A stretch of 45,315 nt of DNA, from positions 1 to 45,315 of the forward strand of contig JAEWXF010000018.1 in assembly GCA_023396065.1 (NCBI GenBank), given 5' to 3'. Of this stretch, positions 1-9,400 are shown in pieces. The first letter of the stretch is position 1, and each line of letters starts with the position of its first letter. The position numbers and the translations under genes were made by a program. Source of the DNA: Methanobacteriota archaeon (GTDB taxonomy: Archaea; Halobacteriota; Methanomicrobia; Methanomicrobiales; Methanocorpusculaceae). The notes under the pieces are model-generated. The model saw only the letters and a program-made list of their open reading frames with translations. It ran no database searches and had not been told where the DNA came from.

Positions 1-75
1 CTCAGATACTACTGTATATCACCGTGAGGAGGAAAATACCTTCGGGACATCACAACGAGCGTCTTAGAACCGGAA

Positions 76-1296
76 TCACGCAACAACTGTAATTTCCCGG
101 CTGATCATCTGTCCGCCGCCGATCGGCTCAATCGTCAGAATATAGGTGCCCGCCGGAACCGCCGCAGTCACCGACCAGACATTTCCTGACTCCCCGGAAA
201 CGACCGGCACAATCTCCGACCAGCCGGTGAACTCCTCCGCAGATCCTTTCGGTTCCGCAGTAAAGTACGGGGAAATCGAGACTTGCAGCTCCTTTTCCGT
301 CGAAAAAATTGTAGAACCGGAAAGAGTAATCTCTCCGTTCATCAGAACATACGCAACCGGCTCAGCCGCAGATACGCGGAACAGTCCCGAAAACCATGCC
401 GCAATCTGATCCCACCAGCTCAGCTCCGCAGCAGGTGCCGGCTCCGGCGTCGAAACAGTTGTCGGAACCTCTGTCGGGACGGGCGTCGCGGTGGCAGTCT
501 GGGTGACCACCGTTCCCGGATTATTTGACGCGGACGCCGACATCGACGGACGGCCGAGTGTCACCGAGTACGTCGAGTAGGATGCATCCGACAGAGAATA
601 CCGGTTTGCCGGTCGGTCCACCGCAAAAACAGTATAGGTACCCGCGTCAAGAGAACTGCGCGTCTGCCATTTGTAACTCCAGCGGCCACTGCTGTCCACG
701 GTTCGGGAAACAAACGTATCCGGCTCACCCGTAACCGCCGCAACCGACGGACTGCTCAGCTTCGCACCAGCTGACGGGAGATTCGGGCCGATCACAAACA
801 GATACACCTTGCTGGTCCCTGCAGCTGCGCCGGAAAGCGGAACCTCCGACCCGATGGCATAGGAGTTACTCTGGCTCGCCGGTTTTTTCGTCGGAGCCAC
901 CGTCGCACTCACTGATCCGCGGGTAACCTTCACCGTTGTCGTATCCGAACTGGAACCGTCCGAGACCTTGAACCGGCAGTTCGATTCATCACCGCCGGAG
1001 GACGTCGTATACTGCACGCGGGCCTTTCCGTTTGCATCAAGCTGCACCGTCGCGCCGGACGCAGTTCCGGATACATCCACCTGACCGGGAAGCAGCTGCA
1101 GATCCGGCCGGTCACCGGACGTCATCACAAGACTCACCGTCCCCCGCAGCTCACCGCCGCTGACCGAAAGAACAAACGAGTTTCCGGCAATCACCGATGA
1201 CGGACCCGACAACGTCAGATCGCTCGCTGCAACCGCAGGCGCTGCAATCATCACCAGAAAAATACACAGAGAAATCAGAATCCGAGAAAACCTCAT
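76..1296 (-). CDS. Secreted Ig-like/S-layer-type surface protein
   Basis: A 406-residue exported protein of unknown function. Residues 1-24 form a signal peptide (Arg-containing n-region, hydrophobic core, cleavage near AVAA). Residues 25-125 and about 140-250 look like two beta-rich modules; the second contains phrases such as YLFVIGPNLP, DAGTYTVFAVD and RWSYKWQT, which recall the DUF3821-type modules of methanogen S-layer-like proteins. A Thr/Pro-rich linker (about 262-292) leads to an amphipathic segment around ELSWWDQIAAWFSGLF and a last beta-rich module with an ILTIEP strand. It ends without a clear membrane anchor, so it is either released or held by other surface proteins. The ATG start is supported by the signal peptide beginning directly after it. 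The next gene upstream on the same strand is also an exported protein. The family link is from memory of motif style and is moderate only. Confidence 0.7.
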   Translation of the reverse strand: MRFSRILISLCIFLVMIAAPAVAASDLTLSGPSSVIAGNSFVLSVSGGELRGTVSLVMTSGDRPDLQLLPGQVDVSGTASGATVQLDANGKARVQYTTSSGGDESNCRFKVSDGSSSDTTTVKVTRGSVSATVAPTKKPASQSNSYAIGSEVPLSGAAAGTSKVYLFVIGPNLPSAGAKLSSPSVAAVTGEPDTFVSRTVDSSGRWSYKWQTRSSLDAGTYTVFAVDRPANRYSLSDASYSTYSVTLGRPSMSASASNNPGTVVTQTATATPVPTEVPTTVSTPEPAPAAELSWWDQIAAWFSGLFRVSAAEPVAYVLMNGEITLSGSTIFSTEKELQVSISPYFTAEPKGSAEEFTGWSEIVPVVSGESGNVWSVTAAVPAGTYILTIEPIGGGQMISREITVVA

Positions 1297-1337
1297 ACGA
1301 AAAAATAGGGTGCAGAAAGGATAAAGGGTTTTGTACT

Positions 1338-1844
1338 TCAGGTCGTATCAATACCAATGACACCGTAGACATACGGCTTGCCGGTGTCCAGCGTTTTGAT
1401 ACTGGAATCGCGGGGAAGCATCACATTCAGCACACGGTCGTTGGAAGCATAGATTTTATCGACCTTAGTCGTGTAGCAGATTCCAGCGTTAATGACATCC
1501 TCATACGTCTTCGGATACCATCCGGGCTCAACTGCATCCGTATTGTAGACAAAGAACGTATACCGCATGTTGTAGCCCTCTTTTCGGATATCGCGGTCTG
1601 CATCAGCTACCAGCTTCAGCTCCACATTCCCGGATTCAGTCGGGGAAATTTTTCCGGTCATCTCAAATGTCACACCGGAAAGCTCCGGAAGAATCATCAC
1701 CGGTGACACAACAGCAGGAACCTGCGTAGCGGCAGGGGTCACTGTCGGAGTAGGTGTGGCCTCCCCGCCGGTCCCCGCACATCCTGCGGCAAGAATGAAA
1801 CATCCGGTCAGCAGAAATGTCAGAAGAAGATAGTGGTACTTCAT
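1338..1844 (-). CDS. Small lipoprotein, unknown function
   Basis: A 168-residue predicted lipoprotein. Starting at ATG 1844 gives MKYHYLLLTFLL and a hydrophobic stretch ending in ILAAGC, so Cys22 would be the lipidated residue. An in-frame ATG at 1892 would add 16 residues of poor signal character, so the shorter start is preferred. A Thr/Pro-rich spacer (about residues 28-45) follows, then a single beta-rich domain of about 120 residues with VTFEMTGKISP, VELKLVADADRD and YVYGVIGIDTT near the C terminus. I recognise no enzyme motif. It is divergent from the binding lipoprotein gene at 1945 and they share a 100-base promoter region. A surface role is inferred from the lipobox only. Confidence 0.65.
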   Translation of the reverse strand: MKYHYLLLTFLLTGCFILAAGCAGTGGEATPTPTVTPAATQVPAVVSPVMILPELSGVTFEMTGKISPTESGNVELKLVADADRDIRKEGYNMRYTFFVYNTDAVEPGWYPKTYEDVINAGICYTTKVDKIYASNDRVLNVMLPRDSSIKTLDTGKPYVYGVIGIDTT

Positions 1845-1910
1845 ACTGAGATGTATCGGCGGCTGACCTATTAGAAATTGCGGCTGCCGCATCTTTCCGC
1901 CGGAGAGTAA

Positions 1911-1921
1911 CTATTTTATAG
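1911..1921 (+). promoter_or_regulatory. Box A (TATA) for the binding lipoprotein gene
   Basis: CTATTTTATAG lies 24-34 bases before ATG 1945, the distance expected for an archaeal box A driving a leaderless or near-leaderless mRNA. The motif is almost symmetrical, so it might also serve the divergent lipoprotein gene at 1844. Confidence 0.5.
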
Positions 1922-1944
1922 TATTTCCCTGAAATGATTAACGG

Positions 1945-2739
1945 ATGGATAAAAAAGTGTTGTATGGGGTAGTAGGTGTCTGCCTTGTCTTCTGTGTCCT
2001 GATGGCCGGCTGTACCGGAACTCAGAATTCAGACAAGAAAACCTACATCGTCGGTGTTGACGGAGAATATCCGCCGTACTCGTATATTGACGAAACCGGC
2101 AAAGCTGTCGGATTTGATGTTGAATCCATTCAGTGGATCGCCGCACAGAACGGATTTTCCGTTGAGATCAAACCGGTTGCATGGGACGGAATCATTCCGG
2201 CACTGCAGCAGGGCAAAATTGACATGGTCTACTCAGGTATGACCATCACACCGGAACGTCAGGAAAAAGCTGACTTCAGCAACCCGTACTGGACCGTAAA
2301 CCAGGGTATTGCCGTCCGTGAGGACTCTACGCTTACCAAAGAACAGGTACTGTCCGGCAACGTTCTGATCGGAACCCAGCGCGGATGCTCTGCCCACACC
2401 TGGCTTGACGACAACATGAACGGCGTTCAGATGGTGAAGGACGGCAAACTGAAGCTCTACGACAGCTTCCCGTTATCACTCGTTGATCTGCAGAACAAAG
2501 GTGTGGATGCAGTTATCTTTGATGACATCAACATCAAAAGCCACATTCAGGGCAAGCCTCTGAAGATGCTCGATATCATCGAAACCGGCGAACAGTATGG
2601 TGTTGCTGTCCGGAAAGGTGACAACGAGACAATGAAGGTCGTTAACGACGGTCTCGCACAGCTGCAGGCTTCTCCGAAGTGGCAGGAACTGATTGACAAG
2701 TACCTCATCACCCATGAGGGTGAAGAGGCAACTGCATAA
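1945..2739 (+). CDS. ABC-type amino-acid-binding lipoprotein (family 3 SBP)
   Basis: A 264-residue solute-binding lipoprotein of the SBP_bac_3 family, which captures polar amino acids or similar small solutes outside the membrane for an ABC importer. Residues 1-23 hold a signal peptide with lipobox LMAGC (Cys23). The family signature follows: VGVDGEYPPYSYIDE, GFDVESIQWIA, PALQQGKIDMVYSGMTITPERQEKADFSNPYW, then a hinge and a second lobe with DAVIFDD and GVAVRKGDN. The length is typical. No permease or ATPase gene is adjacent; the next gene, cofD, is unrelated. The importer must therefore be elsewhere, or the protein works as a sensor subunit. The family call is firm; the ligand is unknown. Confidence 0.88.
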   Translation: MDKKVLYGVVGVCLVFCVLMAGCTGTQNSDKKTYIVGVDGEYPPYSYIDETGKAVGFDVESIQWIAAQNGFSVEIKPVAWDGIIPALQQGKIDMVYSGMTITPERQEKADFSNPYWTVNQGIAVREDSTLTKEQVLSGNVLIGTQRGCSAHTWLDDNMNGVQMVKDGKLKLYDSFPLSLVDLQNKGVDAVIFDDINIKSHIQGKPLKMLDIIETGEQYGVAVRKGDNETMKVVNDGLAQLQASPKWQELIDKYLITHEGEEATA

Positions 2740-2755
2740 GGTTCCCTCACTGTTT

Positions 2756-2763
2756 CTTTTTTT
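2756..2763 (+). terminator. Oligo-T transcription stop
   Basis: A run of eight T residues 17 bases after the binding-protein stop codon fits archaeal U-tract termination and separates that gene from cofD. Confidence 0.4.
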
Positions 2764-2807
2764 GTGCATCCGCAATTTTGATATCGTTTCTGCACGATTG
2801 TTGTGGT

Positions 2808-3722
2808 ATGATTACCGTGTTGTCGGGAGGGACCGGAACGCCGAAACTGATCCGCGGTCTCCGGCAGATTCTGCGGGACAACGAGATCACTGTTGTCGTG
2901 AACACCGCGGAGGATGTATGGATGTCCGGTCTGTATGTGTCTCCTGATATCGATACTGTGCAGTACCTGTTTGCCGGCCTGCTGAACACAGATTCCTGGT
3001 GGGGAATTCGCGGGGATTCGTTTGAGACCTTTCATGCGATGGAAAAACTCGGATACATCGAACGTCTCCCGCTCGGAGACCGGGATCGGGCCACAAATGT
3101 GGCGAGGGCCGAGTTCCTGCGGCAGGGTATGCGGCTGACGGAGGCAACGGAAAAGATTGCGAAAGCCTACGGGGTGCAGGCAACGATTCTCCCGATGTCG
3201 GATACCGAGGTTACAACCTATGTCCGGTGTGAGGACGGATCCCTGATGCATTATCAGGAGTACTGGGTTGGCCGGAGGGGAAATGTGCCGATTACCGGGA
3301 TCATCCGGAAAACTGTGGACGATGTCCCTCTTCAGACTACGCCGGAGGTCCTCTCGGCGATTGAGGAAAGTGACGGAGTTCTCATCGGGCCGTCAAACCC
3401 AGTTACCAGTATCGGGCCGATTCTGGAATGCGAGGGAGTCCGTGAGGCCCTGTCTAAGAAGTTTACCGTGGCAGTAAGTCCGTTTATCGGGAACCGGCCG
3501 ATCAGCGGCCCTGCGGCGGCACTGATGCGGGCATGGGGATATGAGCCGACATCGTATGGAACATGGCAGGTGTACAAGGATGTCGTGGACCTGTTTATTC
3601 AGGATACGCGGGATACGGATATTGAAGTTCCGGGAGCGCACCGGCTGGATACGATGATGACCAACGAGAAAAAAGCTGAGTCCCTTGCCTGGGATCTATT
3701 GTCGTACTTCCCCAGAAAATAA
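2808..3722 (+). CDS. cofD: 2-phospho-L-lactate transferase (LPPG:FO transferase)
   Basis: CofD transfers the (enol)pyruvyl/lactyl phosphate moiety of a GDP- or GPP-activated donor to the deazaflavin FO, giving the coenzyme F420 precursor. The 304-residue protein begins MITVLSGGTGTPKLIRGLR, the family N-terminal glycine loop that grips the activated donor. Other matches are NTAEDVWMSGLYVSPDIDTVQYLFAG, GDRDRATNVARAEFL, and SNPVTSIGPIL with SPFIGNRPISGPAA, the second substrate loop. A TTG 30 bases upstream would add ten residues before the universal MITVLSGGTG start, so ATG 2808 is chosen. Length is normal for methanogen CofD. It stands alone; cofC and cofE are not nearby. F420 is the main electron carrier of methanogens, which fits ftr 1.8 kb away. 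Confidence 0.95.
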   Translation: MITVLSGGTGTPKLIRGLRQILRDNEITVVVNTAEDVWMSGLYVSPDIDTVQYLFAGLLNTDSWWGIRGDSFETFHAMEKLGYIERLPLGDRDRATNVARAEFLRQGMRLTEATEKIAKAYGVQATILPMSDTEVTTYVRCEDGSLMHYQEYWVGRRGNVPITGIIRKTVDDVPLQTTPEVLSAIEESDGVLIGPSNPVTSIGPILECEGVREALSKKFTVAVSPFIGNRPISGPAAALMRAWGYEPTSYGTWQVYKDVVDLFIQDTRDTDIEVPGAHRLDTMMTNEKKAESLAWDLLSYFPRK

Positions 3723-3726
3723 TTTT

Positions 3727-4431
3727 TCAGGGTCTTCTGAGAAGAAGACCTGCGCCGGCGATACCAAAGAGGAGGGCTGCAAGTGGTACGGGACCCTGGG
3801 TTGGCGTTGGAGCTGCAGTGGTTGTTTCGGCTGCAGTTGCAGTGGTTTCTACAACGGTCGGAGCCGTCGTTTCTTCAGGGGCTGACGCGGTGAGTTCGAC
3901 TTTGAGTGTTTCGGTTGCGCCGGCAGTTATGTCATAATTCTTTTTGGTAACGGTCTCATATCCGGTTGCTTCCAGCCGGATGGTGTGCTGTCCCGGGGAA
4001 ATCTGCGTAAGTTCGAGAGGGATGTTGTTTCCTTTCGGGATTTTTCCGGCGAACTGGTCATCAAGATAAATTGAGGTTCCTGCAGGTGTTGCGTAGACGA
4101 TAAGTCCTCCTGCGGTGTTGTCTTTGAACAGGTCCGCGTTAATGGATGCGGTTGCCGCACCTTTTCCGGTGTTGACGTTGACATCCTCAGCAGTGTAGAC
4201 GCCGTATCCTGCTTTGACGACTTTGACGGTGTATTTTCCACCGTGCAGGTCGGAAAGGGTAAGCGGGGTTTTTCCTGAGTAGATGCCGTTTACATAGACG
4301 TCAGCTGCGGACGGGTTAGACTGAACAGAGAGAAATCCAGTGTTTTCAATGGTTTCCGAGTCCGCTGCAAGGGCAGGTACTGCAAATAGCAGGCAGACAG
4401 CAAGACATAGTATACACAGGTATTTTAGCAT
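3727..4431 (-). CDS. Membrane-anchored PEGA-domain surface protein (two repeats)
   Basis: A 234-residue exported protein. A signal peptide (1-22, ending PALAA) is followed by two PEGA repeats, about residues 33-90 (SNPSAADVYVNG, GGKYTVKVVKAGY) and 103-170 (ATPAGTSIYLDD, SPGQHTIRLEATGY). A Thr-rich stalk (about 185-212, many TT/ETT) leads to a C-terminal hydrophobic segment ending in LLLRRP. The architecture is a cell-surface protein on a stalk anchored at its C terminus. PEGA modules are common outer domains in archaeal and bacterial surface proteins and are thought to bind other surface components. A paralogue with three repeats lies immediately upstream on the same strand (60-base gap). The partner is unknown. 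Confidence 0.85.
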   Translation of the reverse strand: MLKYLCILCLAVCLLFAVPALAADSETIENTGFLSVQSNPSAADVYVNGIYSGKTPLTLSDLHGGKYTVKVVKAGYGVYTAEDVNVNTGKGAATASINADLFKDNTAGGLIVYATPAGTSIYLDDQFAGKIPKGNNIPLELTQISPGQHTIRLEATGYETVTKKNYDITAGATETLKVELTASAPEETTAPTVVETTATAAETTTAAPTPTQGPVPLAALLFGIAGAGLLLRRP

Positions 4432-4491
4432 GTTGTATAGAATGCTAAACGGGAATATATTTTTTTGCAGTCCTCTTGCTTCAAAAAATAG

Positions 4492-5376
4492 TTAGTGTCT
4501 GAGCAGCAGTACTGCCGCCAGAGCCAGAACAATTCCGGTACATGCAGCCACCGGCCCGAGGGGGGCTTTTGTCGGTGCTGCGGGGGCGGTTGCTGCCGCA
4601 GACAGGATCGCGGTCTGTGTGATCATATCTCCTTCGGCGACGGTCACGATTGTCTGCCAGGTGGTGTATCCGCTCCGACTGACGGTGAGACTGTAGGTTC
4701 CCGGTGCGAGGTTGTCAAGCGTTTGCGGAGCGTATCCCCGGAATACAGTATCCAGATATACGGAGGAACCCTCCGGGGTCGCATCGAGGAGGATCGTTGC
4801 AGTGTTCGTGGGTTTTACTGCGGTGGCGGTCGGAGTCGGCGTTGCAATCCGACTCAGTTTGACGTTAGTCAGATATGTAGCGTAGCCGGCAGAGGTCTGA
4901 TAGCCGGTGACGGTATAGGGTTTGTATCCGTCCATCTCCAGCCGGATGGTGTGTTGACCGGGTGTGAGGTCGGCGATCTGCAGTCCGCCGCCATAATGTG
5001 TGGTGCCTTTGTAGATGTCATCGACATAGACTGCAGCCCCTTCCGGGACAGAGTCGACGACGAGACCGGCAAGGTCAGTAGAACGGACAAGGTCCGCCGA
5101 CATCGGGACAGTGTTGGCGCTCGGACCGCCGGGAACATAGACGGTGTTGGTGTATTCATGGTATCCGGCTTTTACAACCCGGATGGTCCTGTCCCCCTGC
5201 GGAATGTTGACAAAGGCATTGTCCGTGACGCCGACAAAAACGTCATCAACGTAGACGTCGGCACCGGTGGGGGAGGATATTACCGATATTGCCCCGGTAG
5301 AGACATCAGCAGCAGCTGCCGGGAAGCAGATCAGCAGAAGCAGGAGTATTCCCGCCGTGAAATATGTTCGTATCAT
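4492..5376 (-). CDS. Membrane-anchored PEGA-domain surface protein (three repeats)
   Basis: A 294-residue paralogue of the neighbouring PEGA protein. The signal peptide spans residues 1-23 (cleavage near AAA). Three PEGA repeats follow: about 27-80 (SSPTGADVYVDD, DRTIRVVKAGY), 97-160 (SVPEGAAVYVDD, GQHTIRLEMDGY) and 190-250 (ATPEGSSVYLDT, TYSLTVSRSGY). After an Ala/Pro-rich spacer there is a C-terminal transmembrane helix ending LLLRH. The second repeat is closest to the second repeat of the 3727-4431 protein (both have SPGQHTIRLE or TPGQHTIRLE), which suggests duplication and repeat gain. It is probably co-transcribed with its neighbour. Its location at the cell surface is well supported; its ligand is unknown. 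Confidence 0.85.
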   Translation of the reverse strand: MIRTYFTAGILLLLLICFPAAAADVSTGAISVISSPTGADVYVDDVFVGVTDNAFVNIPQGDRTIRVVKAGYHEYTNTVYVPGGPSANTVPMSADLVRSTDLAGLVVDSVPEGAAVYVDDIYKGTTHYGGGLQIADLTPGQHTIRLEMDGYKPYTVTGYQTSAGYATYLTNVKLSRIATPTPTATAVKPTNTATILLDATPEGSSVYLDTVFRGYAPQTLDNLAPGTYSLTVSRSGYTTWQTIVTVAEGDMITQTAILSAAATAPAAPTKAPLGPVAACTGIVLALAAVLLLRH

Positions 5377-5445
5377 AGGAGATTATACAGCCGGGATATC
5401 GATAAAATTTGCGTTGCAGACAGTGCCGGCAGGTGTGAAGGAAAA

Positions 5446-5454
5446 CGATATTTA
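5446..5454 (+). promoter_or_regulatory. Probable box A and GGTGA ribosome site for ftr
   Basis: CGATATTTA lies about 45-52 bases before the ftr ATG at 5498, so transcription would start near 5475. The leader then carries GGTGA (about 5488-5492) at good spacing for ribosome binding. Confidence 0.4.
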
Positions 5455-5497
5455 GCTTTGGTGCCCCATTCATACTATCACTAACCTTGGTGAACAT

Positions 5498-6382
5498 ATG
5501 GAATTCAATGGTGTTATTCTCGAAGACACATATGCAGAAGGTTTCCCGGTGTGGGTTGCCCGTGTCGTAATTACTGCAGTATCGAAGGACTGGGCCTACA
5601 AGGCAGCAACCGAAGCAACTGGTTTTGCAACCTCTACCATCGGATGCCCCTGTGAGGCAGGTATTGAGAAGTTCATGCCGCCGTCGGAGACTCCGGACCA
5701 CCGCCCGGGATACTCGATTCTGATCTGCTGTGGAAAGAAGGCCCTCAAAGAACAGGTCCTTGAGCGCGTTTCCGAGTGTATTCTGACCGCCCCGACCACT
5801 GCAGTCTTTAACGGCAAGGCAGGATCCGAGGAGATTATTCCGATTAAGCTCCACTTCTTCGGTGACGGGTATGAGTCCAAGATTGAGGTAGGTGGAATTC
5901 AGTGCTGGTCTATCCCAATCATGGGTGGCGACTTTATTGTTGAGGAGGAGATCGGTGCAGTGAAGGGTGTCGCAGGCGGCAACTTCCTGATTATGGGAGA
6001 TTCCCAGATGTCTGCACTGATGGCAGCTCAGGCAGCAGTTGATGCAATTAAGGGTGTTCCCGGATGTATCACGCCGTTCCCCGGAGGCGTTGTGTCGTCC
6101 GGTTCCAAGGTCGGCTCGAAGAAGTACAAGTTTATGGGTGCATCCACAAACGAAAAGTTCTGCCCGACCATCCGTGAGAAAGTTCCGGACACAGAAATTC
6201 CGGAAAACGTCAAGGCAGTCTATGAGATTGTCATTGACGGTGTTGATGAGGCAAGCGTGAAGGAGGCAATGAAGGCCGGTGTTCAGGCTGCATGCAGAGT
6301 TCCGGGTGTTGTAAAGATCACCGCAGGCAACTACGGCGGCAACCTCGGTCCGTTCAAGTTCTTCCTGAAGGACTGCATCTAA
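5498..6382 (+). CDS. ftr: Formylmethanofuran:tetrahydromethanopterin formyltransferase
   Basis: Ftr moves the formyl group from formylmethanofuran to tetrahydromethanopterin, the second step of methanogenesis from CO2, in the cytoplasm. The 294-residue protein matches the family from its first residues (MEFNGVILEDTYAEGFPVW) through GFATSTIGCPCEAGIE, TPDHRPGYSILIC, GDGYESKIEVGG and ITAGNYGGNLGPFKF near the C terminus. Length is normal (family about 295). A GGTGA site sits just before the ATG and a T-tract follows the stop. It stands as a single-gene unit facing ileS. Its presence is the strongest sign that the host is a methanogen using H4MPT-type carriers, which matters for the formyl donor of the Fmt enzyme encoded at 12.8 kb. 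Confidence 0.97.
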   Translation: MEFNGVILEDTYAEGFPVWVARVVITAVSKDWAYKAATEATGFATSTIGCPCEAGIEKFMPPSETPDHRPGYSILICCGKKALKEQVLERVSECILTAPTTAVFNGKAGSEEIIPIKLHFFGDGYESKIEVGGIQCWSIPIMGGDFIVEEEIGAVKGVAGGNFLIMGDSQMSALMAAQAAVDAIKGVPGCITPFPGGVVSSGSKVGSKKYKFMGASTNEKFCPTIREKVPDTEIPENVKAVYEIVIDGVDEASVKEAMKAGVQAACRVPGVVKITAGNYGGNLGPFKFFLKDCI

Positions 6383-6387
6383 CTTTC

Positions 6388-6395
6388 TTTTTTTT
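6388..6395 (+). terminator. Oligo-T stop after ftr
   Basis: Eight consecutive T residues six bases after the ftr stop codon. On the other strand the 3' end of ileS is followed by its own run near 6438-6444 (AAAAAAA on the + strand), so the two convergent genes have separate stop signals. Confidence 0.5.
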
Positions 6396-6452
6396 CGTTC
6401 GTATCTGTTCACGTGCTCAAAGGCAGTTGCCTGAGAATTAAAAAAAGAGAAA

Positions 6453-9400
6453 TCAGTTTGCCTTCGCAATACTGATCGAAACGTTCAGTTCGTCAATCTC
6501 CCACTCAGTCGTCAGCAGAGCATGCTCTGCTGCGCCGCAGGAACAGGGTGCATCACCCGGCGACCGGATATTCAGACATGCCGCCCGGACCTCAGCCGCA
6601 ATCAGATCATGCTTCGCATCAACAAGTTCAGTCACCCGGGAATCCATCACCACAACCTCACAGGAAATCTTTGCATCCACTGTAAGGCCCGCCTGTTTCC
6701 GCATCTCCTGAATCCGGCGGATAACCTCTCTGGCATACCCCTCAGACTCAAGCTCCGGCGTTAAGGTAACGTCCACATACACCATACTTCCCTCCGAAAG
6801 CGGCGAAGAAAACACATTCTCCGGCATCCGTTCCTCGAACACCATGTGGTCAGCAGTCAGCTCAGCGGAAAATCCGTCCAGTTCCATCGTGACCTTCCCG
6901 TCGCGGGCAAGGGCAGCCTGCAGAACCGAACCGTCCGAACCCTCAATGAACGCCTTCACCTTCGGACCATCGCGACCGAACTGCTTCCCGATAACCTTCA
7001 TCACCGGCAGAGCAGTCCACTCCACACGGTCCCAGATACCGTGGACGGCACGAACGGACTTTGCATTCGCCCGGTCGCAACACATATCATTCATCACCGT
7101 GATCGCATTCATGACGGCATCCGACGATGTTGCCACCACTATCTCCCCGACCGGCCAGCGTCCCTTCCTTTTACCATTCTGACGTGCATTCGCAACAGCC
7201 TCGTCAAACTCCTGAACAATCGCCATCTCCTCTTCCAGGACGGAATCGATGAGATCTGCCGAACCACAGAACCAGTCCTGCATATGCACCGACTCAGAAT
7301 CACCCGACATTTTCAGATTCTGATACATTTCCTCCGTGATATGCGGCGCAAACGGTGCGAGAATCGTCATCAGCCGGCGAAGCACATAATACATCGTATC
7401 ATACGCCTGCTTCTTGGAAACCGACTCCTCCTCAAGCCACATCCGGGGCCGCACCAGCTGCACATACCAGCGGGATAGTTCATCAAGAATAAACGTCGCA
7501 ATCGGCCGTGTTGCCCGATGCAGATTACAGACCTCCATCTCCCTCGTAACCGTTTCCGCAAGCGAATTCACCCGGCTCACCAGCCAGCGGTCCTCACGGC
7601 AGAACTCCGCAATGTGGTCCTCGACGACGGACGGATCCCATACTGCGTCTTCGGAAACTGCCGGAGTATACCCGTCCAGCTGCATGTACGGCAGCGGGAA
7701 CTTATACACATTCCACAGCACATTAAACATCCGGTGGGTCGTCTTCACACCCTCCATCGAGAACCGGAGATCATCCCACGGGGCACTCGCCGAAAGGATG
7801 TACTGCCGCAGCACATCCACCCCGAACTTCGGGATAACATCCTCCGGAGCAATCACATTACCGAGACTCTTACTCATCTTCTTTCCGTTTGCATCCAGTG
7901 CAAATCCATGCATCAGCACCGACTTATACGGAGATTTCCCGAACACAAACGTCGAGAGTGCCAGTTGTGAATAGAACCAGCCGCGGGTCTGGTCATGACC
8001 TTCAAGAATAAACGCCGCCGGCCAGTCTTTGGCAAAGGCTTCAGTCTCCTGCGGGAAATTCAGAACTGCCCATGAGGCAACACCGGAATCATACCAGACA
8101 TCAAAGATATCCGGCACCCGCCGCATCGTTCCACCACACTCACAGGGAATTGTGATATCATCCACATACGGCCGGTGGGGATCGGTCATCTTCTGACCGG
8201 ACAGCTTCTCAAGCTCTGAGTACCGGCCGACAACATGATACTTGTTACAGACCGGACATACCCAGACTGGAATCGGAATACCCCAGTACCGCTGACGGGA
8301 AATACACCAGTCGCGTGCCTCCTCAATCCAGTCATGGAACCTGGCAGAGCCGGCCCAATCCGGATACCACGTAACCTCATCAGCGATCTCAGTGAGCATC
8401 TTGTCACGGATATCCTTAACTTTAAGGAACCACTGGGACGTCGCACGGTAGATAATTGGCGTCTTACACCGCCAGCAGTGACCGTACCGGTGGGTAATCT
8501 TGCGCTTCGCAAGCATCGCAGAACCGAGGGCTTCGATCACCGCATTGTTAGTCTCCTCGTCCTTGACGTACCGGCCCACAAACACACCGGCGTCTGAGGT
8601 AAAGTTCCCGTTGCCGTCAACCGGGCAGATAATCGGCAGATTCTCTTTCAGCCCGACGAGGTAGTCGTCCCACCCGTGACCGGGAGCGATATGAACCATT
8701 CCGGTGTTTTCCATCGCGACGTAGTCCGCGAGAACCACCCGGTGTTCAATCTGGCTCTGGAGGGGAACAGACCCGGCAAGCGGGGAGGTGTATTGGGTTC
8801 CGGCAAGTTCCGCCCCGGTCTTTGTTTCCAGAATCGAGTAATCCTGATATTTTCCATATTTAAGAATCTGCTCGGCGAGGTCTTTGGCAATCCAGAGATC
8901 TTCGGAGACCCCGTCCTTTACAGCCCGGACTTTGGCGTAGACGAAATCTTTTCCAACGGCGACGGCGACATTGGCGGGGAGGGTCCAGGGCGTAGTGGTC
9001 CAGATGACGAGGAATTCGTTATCTTTCCCTGCAATCGGGAACTTGACGAAGATCGAAGGATCGGTCTCATCCGAGTACTCAACCTCCGCATCGGCAATCG
9101 CAGTACCGCAACGAGGGCACCAGTTAACAACCCGGCTGCCGCGTTCAAGCATATTCTCCTCATCACATCGTTTAAGGGTATACCAGGCAGCCTCAATGTA
9201 CCCAGAGTCAATGGTCTGATAGGGATTATCGAAGTCCATCCAGACACCAAGATTTCTGAACTGATCGGACATCAGGTCTTTGTGGGTGAGGGCAAACTCG
9301 CGGCACTCCTCAATAAAGTTTGCAACGCCGTGCTTTTCAATATCTGCCTTGTTTTTGAAGCCGAGTTTTTCTTCGACCTTGACCTCAATCGGGAGGCCGT

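Noticed and set aside
4495..5484. Long + strand open frame (329 codons) opposite the three-repeat PEGA gene
   Set aside because: Composition is Cys/Arg/Gly-rich with no family resemblance; the minus-strand gene has a signal peptide and clear domains.
5306..6469. Long minus-strand open frame (387 codons) opposite ftr
   Set aside because: It covers ftr, which is unmistakable; the translated product is Cys/Asn/Leu-rich shadow sequence.
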